Origin: an uncultured Opitutaceae bacterium
Lineage (GTDB): Bacteria > Verrucomicrobiota > Verrucomicrobiia > Opitutales > Opitutaceae
NCBI GenBank assembly: GCA_937902925.1
Contig: CALFNN010000036.1
Span: forward strand, 1-64,000
Length of the DNA: 64,000 nucleotides
Direction: 5' to 3'
Shown: positions 29,378-38,088 of the stretch, in pieces
Position numbering within the stretch: position 1 is the first letter of the stretch
How the letters are laid out: each line of letters begins with the position of its first letter
Program-made: the position numbers and the translations under genes
Notes under the pieces: generated by a model
What the model was told of the DNA's origin: nothing
What the model saw: only the letters and a program-made list of their open reading frames with translations
Databases searched by the model: none

Positions 29378-29446
29378 ACCGGAAGCCAGCCAAGGCCGGG
29401 CACCCGGGCCCGCTGGGAGACCGGGTCCTGCCTTCGGTCCAGACAT

Positions 29447-30877
29447 CTACCGCACGACGATCGCCTTGTCGCGATCGGGATGAGCGGCCTCGCCGGCGAA
29501 GTTGGGATAGGTGAGTTCGGTCACGTCCTCGGCCTCGAGGGCGTGGCTGAAATAGTCCGGGATGTTTTTGCCCCAGGCGGCGCGGCAGCTCGCGAGGACG
29601 ACCCGGTCGGCGTGCCGGATGCTGAAAGCGGGATTACCGTGCTCCTCGAGCCCCGGCACGGCGGTCGTCGGGCGGTTGTCCCAGAGGCCGCCGCGGTATT
29701 TGGTCCAGCGGTCGAGGGTGACATCGACCTCCTTGAGCTTCACGTCGCGAATGCGGCTCTGCGTCGAGCCGCTGACGCGCACGCTGTTCTCCGCGCGGCC
29801 CCTGACGTTGACGATGCGGACGTCGCTCAGGGTGCCGACCTTGGTCTCCGGCGTGCGTGGGATCGCGGTGAGCGAGATGGCCTCGCCTCGGCCCCACCAC
29901 GGATCGGAAAAATACCGCGAGGTGAACGTGATGTCGCGAAACTCGATGTTGGACACGTTGCCCTCGTCGCGAAGCTGGAGGCAGAGCCCGCGGCAGCCGG
30001 TCGCGATCGAGCAGCGCTCGAAGCGGACGTCGCTGATGTCCTGGGTCGTCTCGGTGCCGATCTTCAGGCCGGAGTCCTGCGTCTCCAGCACACAGTCTTT
30101 CACCCGGATGTTGGAGGATGGCCCATGCGAAGCGCCCTGGCGGGTGGTCTTGATGACGATGGCGTCGTCGCCGCAGACAATGTGGCAGTTCTTGATCTCG
30201 AGGTCGCGGCAGTGGTCGGGGTCGATGCCGTCGCAGTTGGGCACATCGAGCTGGTTGTGAATCTTGATGCCCTCGACGAGCGTGTGCTCGCAACCGAGCA
30301 GGTGGAGCGTCCAGCTTGGCGCCTGGCGGAATGTGAGGTCGCGAATCTCGAGATCCTTGCATCCGGTGAGAACGACGAGGCGGGGGCGGAAGTTCTTCGG
30401 GCGCCACCATTCGTCCTGGGCATCGAAGTGATCCATGAACTCGGGCGAACGGCCATTGATCGAACCGGTGCCAGTGAGGCGGAGCCCGTGCGCGGCATTG
30501 GCCGTGAGCGCGGCACGCCCGGAGAATTGGGCCGCTTCGGTGCTGACGAGCAGCTCGGCGTCGTCGGCGAGGTGAAACTCGATGCCGCCCTTCAACTCGA
30601 GCGCGCCGATGAGATAGTGCTTGCCGCCGCGCACGAGCACCTGGGCGCCGCTCCCGGCCGCCGCGGCCTCGTCGATCGCGCGCTGGATCGCGGCGGTGTC
30701 GAGGGTCGTGCCATCGCCGACGGCGCCGTAGTCGCGGATGTCGAAAACGCGGCGCGAAGGACTGCCGGAGTCGGCGGCGCGGAGTAGCGGCCGCAGCGCC
30801 GGACCGAGCGCGGCGGCGGCGGCGAACTTGACGCCGGCGCGGAGGAGTTCGCGGCGGGTGAGGCGGGGGGATTTCAT
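29447..30877 (-). CDS. Tat-exported polygalacturonase-like glycoside hydrolase (GH28)
   Basis: A 476-residue parallel beta-helix protein. The N-terminus carries a twin-arginine signal (TRRELLRAG, Arg8-Arg9) followed by a hydrophobic Ala-rich stretch. The domain starts FDIRDYGAVGDGTTLDT, and GH28 active-site motifs are visible: NCDGIDPDH, CGDDAI, and a histidine segment ASHGPSSN. The usual R-I-K motif appears as SGLKIGTE, lacking the Arg, so exo- rather than endo-specificity or a different uronide is possible. The ATG at MKSPRL was chosen because it places the twin Arg at positions 8-9. It is convergent with the pectate lyase and divergent by position from the tRNA. Confidence 0.85.
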   Translation of the reverse strand: MKSPRLTRRELLRAGVKFAAAAALGPALRPLLRAADSGSPSRRVFDIRDYGAVGDGTTLDTAAIQRAIDEAAAAGSGAQVLVRGGKHYLIGALELKGGIEFHLADDAELLVSTEAAQFSGRAALTANAAHGLRLTGTGSINGRSPEFMDHFDAQDEWWRPKNFRPRLVVLTGCKDLEIRDLTFRQAPSWTLHLLGCEHTLVEGIKIHNQLDVPNCDGIDPDHCRDLEIKNCHIVCGDDAIVIKTTRQGASHGPSSNIRVKDCVLETQDSGLKIGTETTQDISDVRFERCSIATGCRGLCLQLRDEGNVSNIEFRDITFTSRYFSDPWWGRGEAISLTAIPRTPETKVGTLSDVRIVNVRGRAENSVRVSGSTQSRIRDVKLKEVDVTLDRWTKYRGGLWDNRPTTAVPGLEEHGNPAFSIRHADRVVLASCRAAWGKNIPDYFSHALEAEDVTELTYPNFAGEAAHPDRDKAIVVR

Positions 30878-30935
30878 GGCGGACGGCACCCCGGGGCGGA
30901 CGAAAAAACCGCGCAGGGGTGTCGCGCGGTGAAAC

Positions 30936-31010
<75 letters not shown>

Positions 31011-31111
31011 GAACACGATCAAGCCGCGGGTATTACGCTTTCCCAAAAACGGGTGACAAGCAATTTCGCCGGGCGTTTCCGACATGGAATGCACCGACGC
31101 GATGGACCGAC

Positions 31112-31543
31112 TCAGAAGCCCGCCTCGACATGCTCGCGGATCCGGAGGACGGCCTCCTGCGAGAAACGGCGCCGGTATTCGGCCATGATTTCCCGGACGC
31201 TCCGATCGGAGGCGGCGTCGTCGGGGTGCAAAAGGTCGAGGACGTAGCTTTGCTCCTTTGCGATCTTGCCATCCGCGCCACGCCATTGGCCGTCACCATG
31301 CCAGACGGTGAGGCCCGCGGGGAACCGGGGGGTGACAACCTCGGCCAGAAACGCGGCCCAGGCTTCATCGGAGACGAAGCCGCCGGTAGGAATCGTGCGG
31401 CCGAAGTAGAGGTGTTCCGAGACCTGGATGGACAGCGGCTCAACCCGGGCCGCCGGGCGGCCGCCCGGGGTCACCGACCCACAGGCGGCGAGCGACAGGC
31501 AAAAGCCGCAAAGCAACAGCGTGGGGAACGGGCGAATTGTCAT
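31112..31543 (-). CDS. DUF3574-family lipoprotein
   Basis: A 143-residue predicted lipoprotein with lipobox LAAC (lipid Cys at residue 21). The mature part matches the DUF3574 pattern as I remember it: EHLYFGRTIPTGGFVSDEAW, then PRFPAGLTVWHGDGQWRG, and a C-terminal helix REIMAEYRRRF. Members are small periplasmic or envelope proteins without known function. The start overlaps the stop of the upstream TPR gene by 4 bases, and the PP2C gene lies just beyond, so the three may form an operon. Confidence 0.85.
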   Translation of the reverse strand: MTIRPFPTLLLCGFCLSLAACGSVTPGGRPAARVEPLSIQVSEHLYFGRTIPTGGFVSDEAWAAFLAEVVTPRFPAGLTVWHGDGQWRGADGKIAKEQSYVLDLLHPDDAASDRSVREIMAEYRRRFSQEAVLRIREHVEAGF

Positions 31544-31869
31544 GACGTCTTTCCGGGAGGGGAAAGTTCGGCGAGCAGGGCGCGGACCTCGCGCTCGGGG
31601 TCCTCGTGATGCTGTTCAACGGCGAGCCGGAGGGCCGATTCCAGCAAGGGCCGTGCGTCGGTGCGGCGGTTGAGCTGGAGGAGCAGCTTGCCGAGCAGGA
31701 TGCGCGGCATCATCCAGTCGGCCTTTTTCGCCACGCAGAATTCGAAATGCGGCAGGGCGTCGGCGGCATGTCCCTCGGCGGCGAGCGACTGGGCGAGACT
31801 GAACCGAAACAGCTCGTTGTCCGGTTGCCGGGCGACTGCGGCTGTGAACTGCTCCATCCTCGACGCCAT
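31540..31869 (-). CDS. Small TPR-like protein
   Basis: A 109-residue soluble protein with about two tetratricopeptide-type repeats: FRFSLAQSLAAEGHAADALPHF and a second ending RRTDARPLLESALRLA. TPRs mediate protein-protein contacts, and the partner is unknown. The ATG at MASRMEQF starts the first helix. An upstream extension would overlap the PP2C gene and is not TPR-like. It lies 4 bases from the PP2C stop upstream and overlaps the DUF3574 lipoprotein start by 4 bases (ATGA). Confidence 0.75.
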   Translation of the reverse strand: MASRMEQFTAAVARQPDNELFRFSLAQSLAAEGHAADALPHFEFCVAKKADWMMPRILLGKLLLQLNRRTDARPLLESALRLAVEQHHEDPEREVRALLAELSPPGKTS

Positions 31870-31873
31870 CGGA

Positions 31874-32596
31874 TCAAACCCCCACGACTTCGACGAGGAC
31901 GGCGGTGACGTTGTCCGGGCCGCCACGGCGGACGGCCAGCGAGACGAGATCGCGCAGCACTTCCTCCAAGGGTCCGGGCTTCGCGCCCATCGTGCCCAGC
32001 TCGGAGTCGGGCACCATGCGGGTAAGGCCGTCGGTGCAAAAAAGAATCCGGTCGCCGACGGCGAGGGGTTGCGAGATGAGATCGACCTCCGGGGGCGTCG
32101 GCTGGCCGATGCACCGGGTGAGGGCGTTGCGGTTGGCCTCGTGGTAGTAGACGACCTCGCCCTTGGCCCGGCGCAACCGCGCCTCGTTTTCCACCGAGTG
32201 GTCCTCGGTGACCCGGCGAAATTCCCCCTGATGCCAGGCGTAGCAGCGCGAATCGCCGACGTGGGCGAGTTTCAACACCCCGCCTTGCGCATGGCCGAAA
32301 GTCAGCGTGGTGCCGATGCCCATGGTCGGGCTGATTTTCATGCCGAGGGCGCCCACGCTTTGGTTGGCGTGGTGGACGATCACGGTCAGGTTCGGCTCCT
32401 CGCCGGCGGGCAGGGCGTGGATCGCGCCGGCGACCTCGTCGATGGTTTGCTGGGCGGCGTCGGCCCCGCCCGGAAGCCCGCCGACGCCGTCGGCGACGCC
32501 GTAGAGCATGGCGTCGGCATCGAGCAGAAAGCGGTCTTCGTTTTGGCGGCGGACACGGCCGATGTCGGTGAGCGCGGCGGCGCGGAGCGATAGCAT
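31874..32596 (-). CDS. PP2C-family serine/threonine phosphatase (Stp1-like)
   Basis: A 240-residue cytoplasmic protein phosphatase of the bacterial PP2C type. All metal-binding motifs are present: the TDIGRVRRQNEDRF start with the Arg and Asp, VADGVGG, GIGTTLT, HVGDSRCYAW, a TDGLTRMV loop and C-terminal GGPDNVTAVLV. These proteins usually reverse the action of Hanks-type kinases, but no kinase lies in the window. It heads the short minus-strand run with the TPR protein and the lipoprotein, and is 30 bases downstream of the helicase gene. Confidence 0.92.
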   Translation of the reverse strand: MLSLRAAALTDIGRVRRQNEDRFLLDADAMLYGVADGVGGLPGGADAAQQTIDEVAGAIHALPAGEEPNLTVIVHHANQSVGALGMKISPTMGIGTTLTFGHAQGGVLKLAHVGDSRCYAWHQGEFRRVTEDHSVENEARLRRAKGEVVYYHEANRNALTRCIGQPTPPEVDLISQPLAVGDRILFCTDGLTRMVPDSELGTMGAKPGPLEEVLRDLVSLAVRRGGPDNVTAVLVEVVGV

Positions 32597-32626
32597 GGGT
32601 TGAGGACAGGCTAGCGGCCCGGGCGC

Positions 32627-34702
32627 TCAGGCGAAAGGAATAAATTTTTCGCTAAGCGTTTTTCGCGTCACGGCGACGAACTCCGGCTGGGGCAGACAAT
32701 CGAGGAACAGGCGGCCGTAACTCTTCGCCAGCAGGCGCGAATCGAGCAGGGTCACCACGCCGCGATCGGTCTGCGTGCGGATGAGGCGGCCGATGCCCTG
32801 GCGGAACTTGATCAAGGCGTCGGGCAGCGTGAGTTCGTTGAACGGATTGCCGCCGGCGTCCCGGATGTGCTCGCATTTCGCCTCGGTGATGGGATGCGTC
32901 GGCGGATCGAAGGGCAGGCGCGTGATCACGACCTGGGCGAGCGCGTCGCCGGGCACGTCGACGCCGGTCCAGAAACTGTCCGTGCCGAAAAGGACGGCGT
33001 TGCCCCGCTCGCGCATCTGCCTGGCGAGTTCGGTGCGCGAGAGCGCCTCGCCCTGCATGAAAAACGGCCGGCCGGCCTCGCGATAGCCGGGCTCGAGCGC
33101 GGCGGCGATGGCGCGCATGTCGGCATAACTCGTGAAAAGAACGAGCGAGCCGCCGCGAACGCGTTGCGTGCAAAACCCGACGTATTCCGTGAGGACGTCG
33201 AGGGCGAGTTTCGCCTCGGCGGGCGAGGGCAGCGGCACGTCGCTCGCGACGTAGACGCGCATGTTGCGCGCGAAATCGAACGGCGATTTCACGACCACCG
33301 CGCGGGCGTCGTCCGCGCCGATCCGGGCGGCGAACGGCTCGATCTGTCCGCCCATCGCGAGAGTTGCGCTGGTGCAAACGACGCTGGTGCCGCAGCCGAA
33401 AAGATGCCGCCGGAGCTGGGGAGCAACGTCGATGGGCGCGCTGCGGAGCGTGACGATGGTCTGCTTCCGCCCGCCTCGTTCGCCCCAGTAGACGTGGCCT
33501 TTGTCGCCGAGCGTGAGCCACCCGGTGACGGAGGCCTGCATGCCCTTGATGCGCTGCTTTTGCTCGAGAAGTTCGTCGCGTTCGCGACCGTCCTCGAGTT
33601 TGTCGGCGAGTTTGCCAAGGAGCCGGTGCAACGCCTCGAGCGGGCCGTCGAGCGTGGGCTCGGCGACATCGGGTTCGCGGAGCCGGACGATGGGGCGCTG
33701 GGCAAGCAGCGTGGCCGAGAGGAATTCGAAGAACTGCCGCGAGGCGTCGAGCGCGTCGACGACGAGTTGTTGCGCCTCGGGGCCGCCGAGCTTGCGGAAG
33801 AGGCCGCGCTTGGTGCGCGGGTTGAAGAGGTATTTCAACGCGCGGTCGACGCCATAGCTCGAGAGCGAGAGGCCGAAGTTGTCCGTGGCGACCTCGGGAA
33901 CCGTGTGCGCCTCGTCGAGCACGAGGAAGTCGTCCGCGAAGAGGACGCCGCGCGTGTCGGTGGTCGCACCGGCCGCCTGCGCGCCGCCCGCGCTGATCAA
34001 CGCGAAGAGGAGGGCGTGGTTGACAATGACGAGATTGGCCGAGCGCATTCGGGCGCGGGCGCGCTGGTAAAAGCATTTGTTGCAGTCGCAGTGTTTGCGG
34101 GAGCAGGAGGAGGAGTCGGCGTTGACGGCGTCCCAGACTTCCGGGCGGGGTGGCGGGCGGAGATCGTGGCGGAGACCCGATTCGGTGGTGTCGGCCCAAG
34201 TGGCGATGCGCTGGAGTTCCTCGTAATCGGCGTCGGCGAAGAGACTCGCGCGATCGGCGAGCGCGTGGCCGAGGCGGGTGGTGCAGAGGTAGTTCGACTT
34301 GCCGACGAGGACGGCGGATTTGAAATCGGCGTAGCGAGCGAGGTTGGGGGTCGATTGGAAGAGGCGGCGACAGAGGGGCAGGTCGCTCGTTTCGAGCTGT
34401 TCCTGGAGCGAGATCGTATGCGTCGACACGATGAGCTGCCGCGACTGGTCGATCGCCTGGATGAGCCCCGGAACGAGATAGGCGAGTGATTTGCCGACGC
34501 CGGTGCCGGCTTCGAAGAGCAACGGCTCGTCGGCGGTCATCGCGGCGGCAACGGCGCGGCCCATTGTTTCCTGTTGCGGGCGATGCTCGAGCTTCAGGCC
34601 GGACTGCAGCCAGCCGTCCTCGGCGAAGATTTTAGCGGCGAGGGCGGGCGCGTGGCTGGGAGGCGGAGGCGCGGAGCCGGAGTCGTCGCGGAGGCCGATC
34701 AT
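32627..34702 (-). CDS. dinG: DinG/XPD-like superfamily 2 DNA helicase with Fe-S cysteines
   Basis: A 691-residue ATP-dependent helicase of the DinG/Rad3 family. Walker A is EAGTGVGKS within FEAGTGVGKSLAYLVP, and the DEAH box is in VLDEAHTVPE. The cysteines expected for the [4Fe-4S] domain are YLCTTRL and a cluster in SCSRKHCDCNKC. The C-terminal helicase motif VLFGTDSFWTGVDVPGD is intact, and the run LIRTQTDRG completes the fold. These enzymes unwind 5'-tailed DNA during replication or repair. The start at MIGLRDD was chosen because extension upstream enters the divergent promoter region shared with the P-type ATPase. Confidence 0.92.
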   Translation of the reverse strand: MIGLRDDSGSAPPPPSHAPALAAKIFAEDGWLQSGLKLEHRPQQETMGRAVAAAMTADEPLLFEAGTGVGKSLAYLVPGLIQAIDQSRQLIVSTHTISLQEQLETSDLPLCRRLFQSTPNLARYADFKSAVLVGKSNYLCTTRLGHALADRASLFADADYEELQRIATWADTTESGLRHDLRPPPRPEVWDAVNADSSSCSRKHCDCNKCFYQRARARMRSANLVIVNHALLFALISAGGAQAAGATTDTRGVLFADDFLVLDEAHTVPEVATDNFGLSLSSYGVDRALKYLFNPRTKRGLFRKLGGPEAQQLVVDALDASRQFFEFLSATLLAQRPIVRLREPDVAEPTLDGPLEALHRLLGKLADKLEDGRERDELLEQKQRIKGMQASVTGWLTLGDKGHVYWGERGGRKQTIVTLRSAPIDVAPQLRRHLFGCGTSVVCTSATLAMGGQIEPFAARIGADDARAVVVKSPFDFARNMRVYVASDVPLPSPAEAKLALDVLTEYVGFCTQRVRGGSLVLFTSYADMRAIAAALEPGYREAGRPFFMQGEALSRTELARQMRERGNAVLFGTDSFWTGVDVPGDALAQVVITRLPFDPPTHPITEAKCEHIRDAGGNPFNELTLPDALIKFRQGIGRLIRTQTDRGVVTLLDSRLLAKSYGRLFLDCLPQPEFVAVTRKTLSEKFIPFA

Positions 34703-34715
34703 TTCGTGAGGGAGG

Positions 34716-34758
34716 GCCAACCAATGATTGGCAACCGATGCGGAGCAAATGAATTTGC
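34716..34758. promoter_or_regulatory. Paired palindromes in the dinG / P-type ATPase divergent promoter
   Basis: The 89-base gap holds two short perfect inverted repeats: CCAATGATTGG at 34721-34731, nested in GCCAA ... TTGGC (34716-34732), and GCAAATGAATTTGC at 34745-34758. A possible -35 TTGGCA at 34728-34733 for the plus-strand ATPase lies inside the first repeat, with a weak -10 (TGAATT) at the second. A regulator covering these sites would control both genes; a metal sensor is possible but unproven. Confidence 0.45.
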
Positions 34759-34791
34759 GGGACCGGATGGGCGGCGTATTCGTGGTGGTGC

Positions 34792-37029
34792 ATGGCAACG
34801 CCGGATAACACGGGCAGCGACTGGGTGGGCGAGCTGGTGCGTTTTCTGCGGACGCAACCGGGCGTCAGTGCCGTGCGGATCGATCACGCCGCGCACAAGG
34901 TCGCGGTGGCGACGGTGGGCCGGGTCGATCTCAGCGAACTCGAAGAAAAGCTCGCGGAGACGATCGCGGCGGTGGAGGCGCAACTTGCCGCCAAGGAAAG
35001 CGCGGGAGCGCCCGCAGGGTATTCGGTCCGGAAGGAAGGCGGCACGACGGTGATCGGGCGCGACTCGTGCGTGACGGCGGAAAAAATGTGGCTCTGGCGC
35101 GAAATGGAGTGGCCGGAGATCAAGGCGGAGCCGACGAAGGAGGATCAGGAATGGCGGACACTGGCCGTGCTGGCCGCGGTGTGCGGGATTGCCGGAGTCG
35201 CCGGAGTCGCAGTGGAGCAACTTGCGCCGGATCTGCCCCGGCTGGCGAGGGCGTTCTTCGTCGTGGGACTGGTCACGGGCGGCTGGGACGCGGTGATCGA
35301 TACGTGGGGGAATCTGCGGAAGCGCGAGATCGACATTCATTTCCTGATGATCGCGGTGGCGGTCGGGGCGGTCTTCATTGGCGCGTGGGGCGAGGCGGTG
35401 CTGCTGTTGTTCTTGTTTTCCGCCTCGGGCGCGATGGAGGAATACGCGCTCGATCGGACCCAGCGGGAAGTGAGCGCACTGCTCAAGACCTCGCCAAAGC
35501 GGGCAACATTGGTGTTGCCGGACGGGACCGAGCGCGAGGTGGCGGTGGAAGCGCTGCAGGTGGGCCAGCGCGTGCGCGTAAAGCCGGGCGAGGCGTTTGC
35601 GGCCGACGGGGTGGTCGTGACGGGAAAGAGCGCGAGCGACGAGTCGGCCCTCACGGGCGAGGCGAATCCGGTGGAGAAAGACGTGGGCGCCCAAGTGTTC
35701 AGCGGGACGCTGAATCTCTGGGGCGCCGTGGACTACGAGGTGGCACGGCTGCCGGCGGAAAGCACGCTGCAAAAAATCATCCGGCTCATCCAGACGGCGC
35801 AAAAACTGAAGGCGCCGAGCGAGCGGTTCACGGACAAGTTTGGCACGGGCTACACCTACCTGGTGATCGGCGGCGCGACGGCGATGTTTCTCATCTGGTG
35901 GCTGGGCTTTCACCTGCCGGCGTTCAACAACGACACCGGTGTGCGCTCGGCGTTTTACCGGGCGATGACGCTGATGGTCGTCGCGAGCCCGTGCGCGCTG
36001 GTGCTGTCGATTCCGTCGGCGATCCTCGCGGCGATCGCGTGGGGCGCGCGGCATGGCGTGCTGTTCCGCGGCGGCGCGGCGATCGAGAAGCTCGCCGACA
36101 TTTCGGTCGTGGCGCTCGACAAGACCGGCACGCTCACCACGGGCGAACTGGCGGTCGTGGGTTGCGAGAGCTACCCGGAAGGCCGCGAGCGCGAGGTGCT
36201 GCAACTGGCGTTCACGCTCGAGGCGAAGTCGCAGCATCCCATCGCGCGGGCCATCGTGCACCACGCGAAGGCCGAGGGCCTGAGCGAGCTGGCACTCGAC
36301 GATTTTCAGTCGATCACGGGACAGGGATTGCGCGGGCGGGTCGACGGCGCGTCGTTGCTCCTCGGCCGGCGGGAGTTGCTGGAGAGCGGACCGCTGGCGG
36401 AGTGGGCGAGGCAGTTGCCGCCGGCGGCGGCGGAGTTGAGCGAAGTCTGGGTGATCGGCCGCGATCTCGTGGGGCGCGTGCTCTTGAAGGACCAGATCCG
36501 AGCGGAGTCGAAAGGGGTGCTGGCGGCCTTGCATGGCGCCGGGATCAGGACGGTGATGCTCACCGGCGACCGGCGCCACGCAGCCGAGGCGGTGGCGCTG
36601 GAACTCGGGCTCGACGAAGTGCGGGCGGGGCTTTCGCCCGAGGACAAGGTGGCGGCGATCCAGGAGCTGCGCGCGGGAGGGAAAAAAGTGGCGATGATGG
36701 GTGACGGCGTGAACGACGCCCCCTGTCTCGCGGCGGCCGACGTGAGCGTGGCGATGGGCGCGCGGGGAAGCGATGCGGCGTTGGAGCAGGCCGAGGTGAT
36801 CCTGATGCACGACCGGATAGAGAATTTTCTCGCGGCGCACCGGTTGAGCCGGCGGGCCCGGGCGGTGATCCGGCAGAATCTCACGATCTCGCTTGGCGTG
36901 GTGATCGTGATGGTGGTGGCGACGGCGTTCGGCGCGGTGCCGCTCGCGGTCGGCGTCGGGGCGCATGAGGGCAGCACGCTGGTGGTTTGCCTGAACAGCC
37001 TGCGGTTGCTCTTCGGCCGGAACGCCTAG
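34792..37029 (+). CDS. P1B-type metal-exporting ATPase (ZntA-like)
   Basis: A 745-residue inner-membrane P-type ATPase. Motifs: LTGEANPVEK, the SPC motif (SPC at 399-401, in place of CPC), the phosphorylated Asp at 443 in DKTGTLTT, and MMGDGVNDAP. The C-terminal membrane segment HEGSTLVVCLNSLRLL resembles the ZntA-type ending, favouring Zn/Cd/Pb or Co over Cu. The first ~80 residues look like a heavy-metal-associated domain fold that has lost its CxxC motif. About eight membrane helices are expected. It is divergent from dinG. Confidence 0.87.
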   Translation: MATPDNTGSDWVGELVRFLRTQPGVSAVRIDHAAHKVAVATVGRVDLSELEEKLAETIAAVEAQLAAKESAGAPAGYSVRKEGGTTVIGRDSCVTAEKMWLWREMEWPEIKAEPTKEDQEWRTLAVLAAVCGIAGVAGVAVEQLAPDLPRLARAFFVVGLVTGGWDAVIDTWGNLRKREIDIHFLMIAVAVGAVFIGAWGEAVLLLFLFSASGAMEEYALDRTQREVSALLKTSPKRATLVLPDGTEREVAVEALQVGQRVRVKPGEAFAADGVVVTGKSASDESALTGEANPVEKDVGAQVFSGTLNLWGAVDYEVARLPAESTLQKIIRLIQTAQKLKAPSERFTDKFGTGYTYLVIGGATAMFLIWWLGFHLPAFNNDTGVRSAFYRAMTLMVVASPCALVLSIPSAILAAIAWGARHGVLFRGGAAIEKLADISVVALDKTGTLTTGELAVVGCESYPEGREREVLQLAFTLEAKSQHPIARAIVHHAKAEGLSELALDDFQSITGQGLRGRVDGASLLLGRRELLESGPLAEWARQLPPAAAELSEVWVIGRDLVGRVLLKDQIRAESKGVLAALHGAGIRTVMLTGDRRHAAEAVALELGLDEVRAGLSPEDKVAAIQELRAGGKKVAMMGDGVNDAPCLAAADVSVAMGARGSDAALEQAEVILMHDRIENFLAAHRLSRRARAVIRQNLTISLGVVIVMVVATAFGAVPLAVGVGAHEGSTLVVCLNSLRLLFGRNA

Positions 37030-37092
37030 GGAAAACACCGTGCGACAATTCCATCGTAACCCGAGTCATAACCGGCAGCGTCTTATTTGCCC

Positions 37093-37557
37093 ATGAAAAC
37101 GAAACTTAATCCTACGTTGCTCGCCGGTGCGCTGGTGTGGATTGTCTCCGGGTGCACGTTTCCATCTCATGGCACGATGGTGGATCGCGCCCACGTTGGC
37201 CGTTCGATGAATATCGAAACCGGCGATATCGTTGCCGTTCGTGACATGGTCATCAGCGGTCAGTCCGGTCCGATCGGACTGACGGGCGGCGGCCTGGTCG
37301 GACACGCCGCCGGTTCGAGTGTCGGCCAGGGCACGGGATCGTCACTGGCGGGGGCGGGGGGCGCCGTGGTCGGTGCGATCGTCGGGTCGGCGGTGGAAGA
37401 GGCCGCCACGCGCCGTCCGGCGCAGGAAATCCAGGTGAAGTTGAGCAGTGGAGAAACCGTGGCGGTCGTCCAGGAAGCGAAAGACGGCGCGTTCGTGGTC
37501 GGCGAACACGTGCAGGTTTTGTCGGGCGGCGCGGGCATGATCGTCCGCCGGTTCTAA
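37093..37557 (+). CDS. Glycine-zipper outer-membrane lipoprotein (SlyB-like)
   Basis: A 154-residue lipoprotein with lipid Cys at residue 21 (WIVSGC). The mature part begins with GTMVDRAHVGRS and a GDIVAVRDMVI strand, followed by a glycine-zipper (about residues 60-95) of the form GGGLVGHAAGSSVGQGTGSS, typical of SlyB/Pal-type proteins that insert as a hairpin in the outer membrane. The C-terminal part has the EIQVKLSSGETVAVVQE segment. It is a paralogue of the next gene, which keeps the flanking strands but lacks the zipper. Confidence 0.85.
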   Translation: MKTKLNPTLLAGALVWIVSGCTFPSHGTMVDRAHVGRSMNIETGDIVAVRDMVISGQSGPIGLTGGGLVGHAAGSSVGQGTGSSLAGAGGAVVGAIVGSAVEEAATRRPAQEIQVKLSSGETVAVVQEAKDGAFVVGEHVQVLSGGAGMIVRRF

Positions 37558-37563
37558 ACGGCG

Positions 37564-38004
37564 ATGTTGCCGACGAAGGGAGGGATCGCGGTAGCGCTGG
37601 CGACCTGCGCGCTGCTGGTCGGAGGATGCGCCGTGGCGCGGACCACGCCGCCACCCCAACGGCCATTCGGTGAGGTGGAACGCGAGGAGCCGGGCGAGGT
37701 GGTGAGCGTTCATGACACGATGATCGACCTGCGAACCGGGCAAACCCGGAGTATCCAGGCGCACACGCCACCGGTGGCGCTGGGCCCGATCGCCGTCTCG
37801 CTGCCGGTTTCGATTGGCGGCGAGTCGCGACGTGATGTCCCGGGCGAAGAGATCACAGTCCAACTGCCATCGGGAAAGCTCATCCTCGTTGTGCAGGAGC
37901 TGAGTCATCCACCGTTCGCCAAGGGCGAGCGAGTCCGGGTGCTGCATGAACGGCCAAATCTCGTCACCGGCGAGTCGCGCACCCGGGTCGAGCGGCTGGA
38001 GTAA
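37564..38004 (+). CDS. Lipoprotein paralogue without glycine zipper
   Basis: A 146-residue predicted lipoprotein with lipid Cys at residue 22 (LLVGGC). It shares with its neighbour a GEVVSVHDTMIDL strand in place of GDIVAVRDMVI, and EITVQLPSGKLILVVQE in place of EIQVKLSSGETVAVVQE. The central zipper is replaced by a short Pro-rich segment (HTPPVALGPIAVSLPV). The start lies 6 bases after the previous stop, so they are co-transcribed. Function unknown; probably an envelope accessory to the zipper protein. Confidence 0.7.
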   Translation: MLPTKGGIAVALATCALLVGGCAVARTTPPPQRPFGEVEREEPGEVVSVHDTMIDLRTGQTRSIQAHTPPVALGPIAVSLPVSIGGESRRDVPGEEITVQLPSGKLILVVQELSHPPFAKGERVRVLHERPNLVTGESRTRVERLE

Positions 38005-38088
38005 GCGAAGAAGACCGATCACGCTTGCGACGCTGCCATGACGGGCGGAATCGGGGGCGGGCGGCCGCGCGGGTCGCGGCGTCTTTGC

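Noticed and set aside
29378-29446. A terminator between the convergent pectinase genes
   Set aside because: Only a weak ACCCGG/CCGGGT stem with a 13-base loop and no U-tract was found, too little to call.
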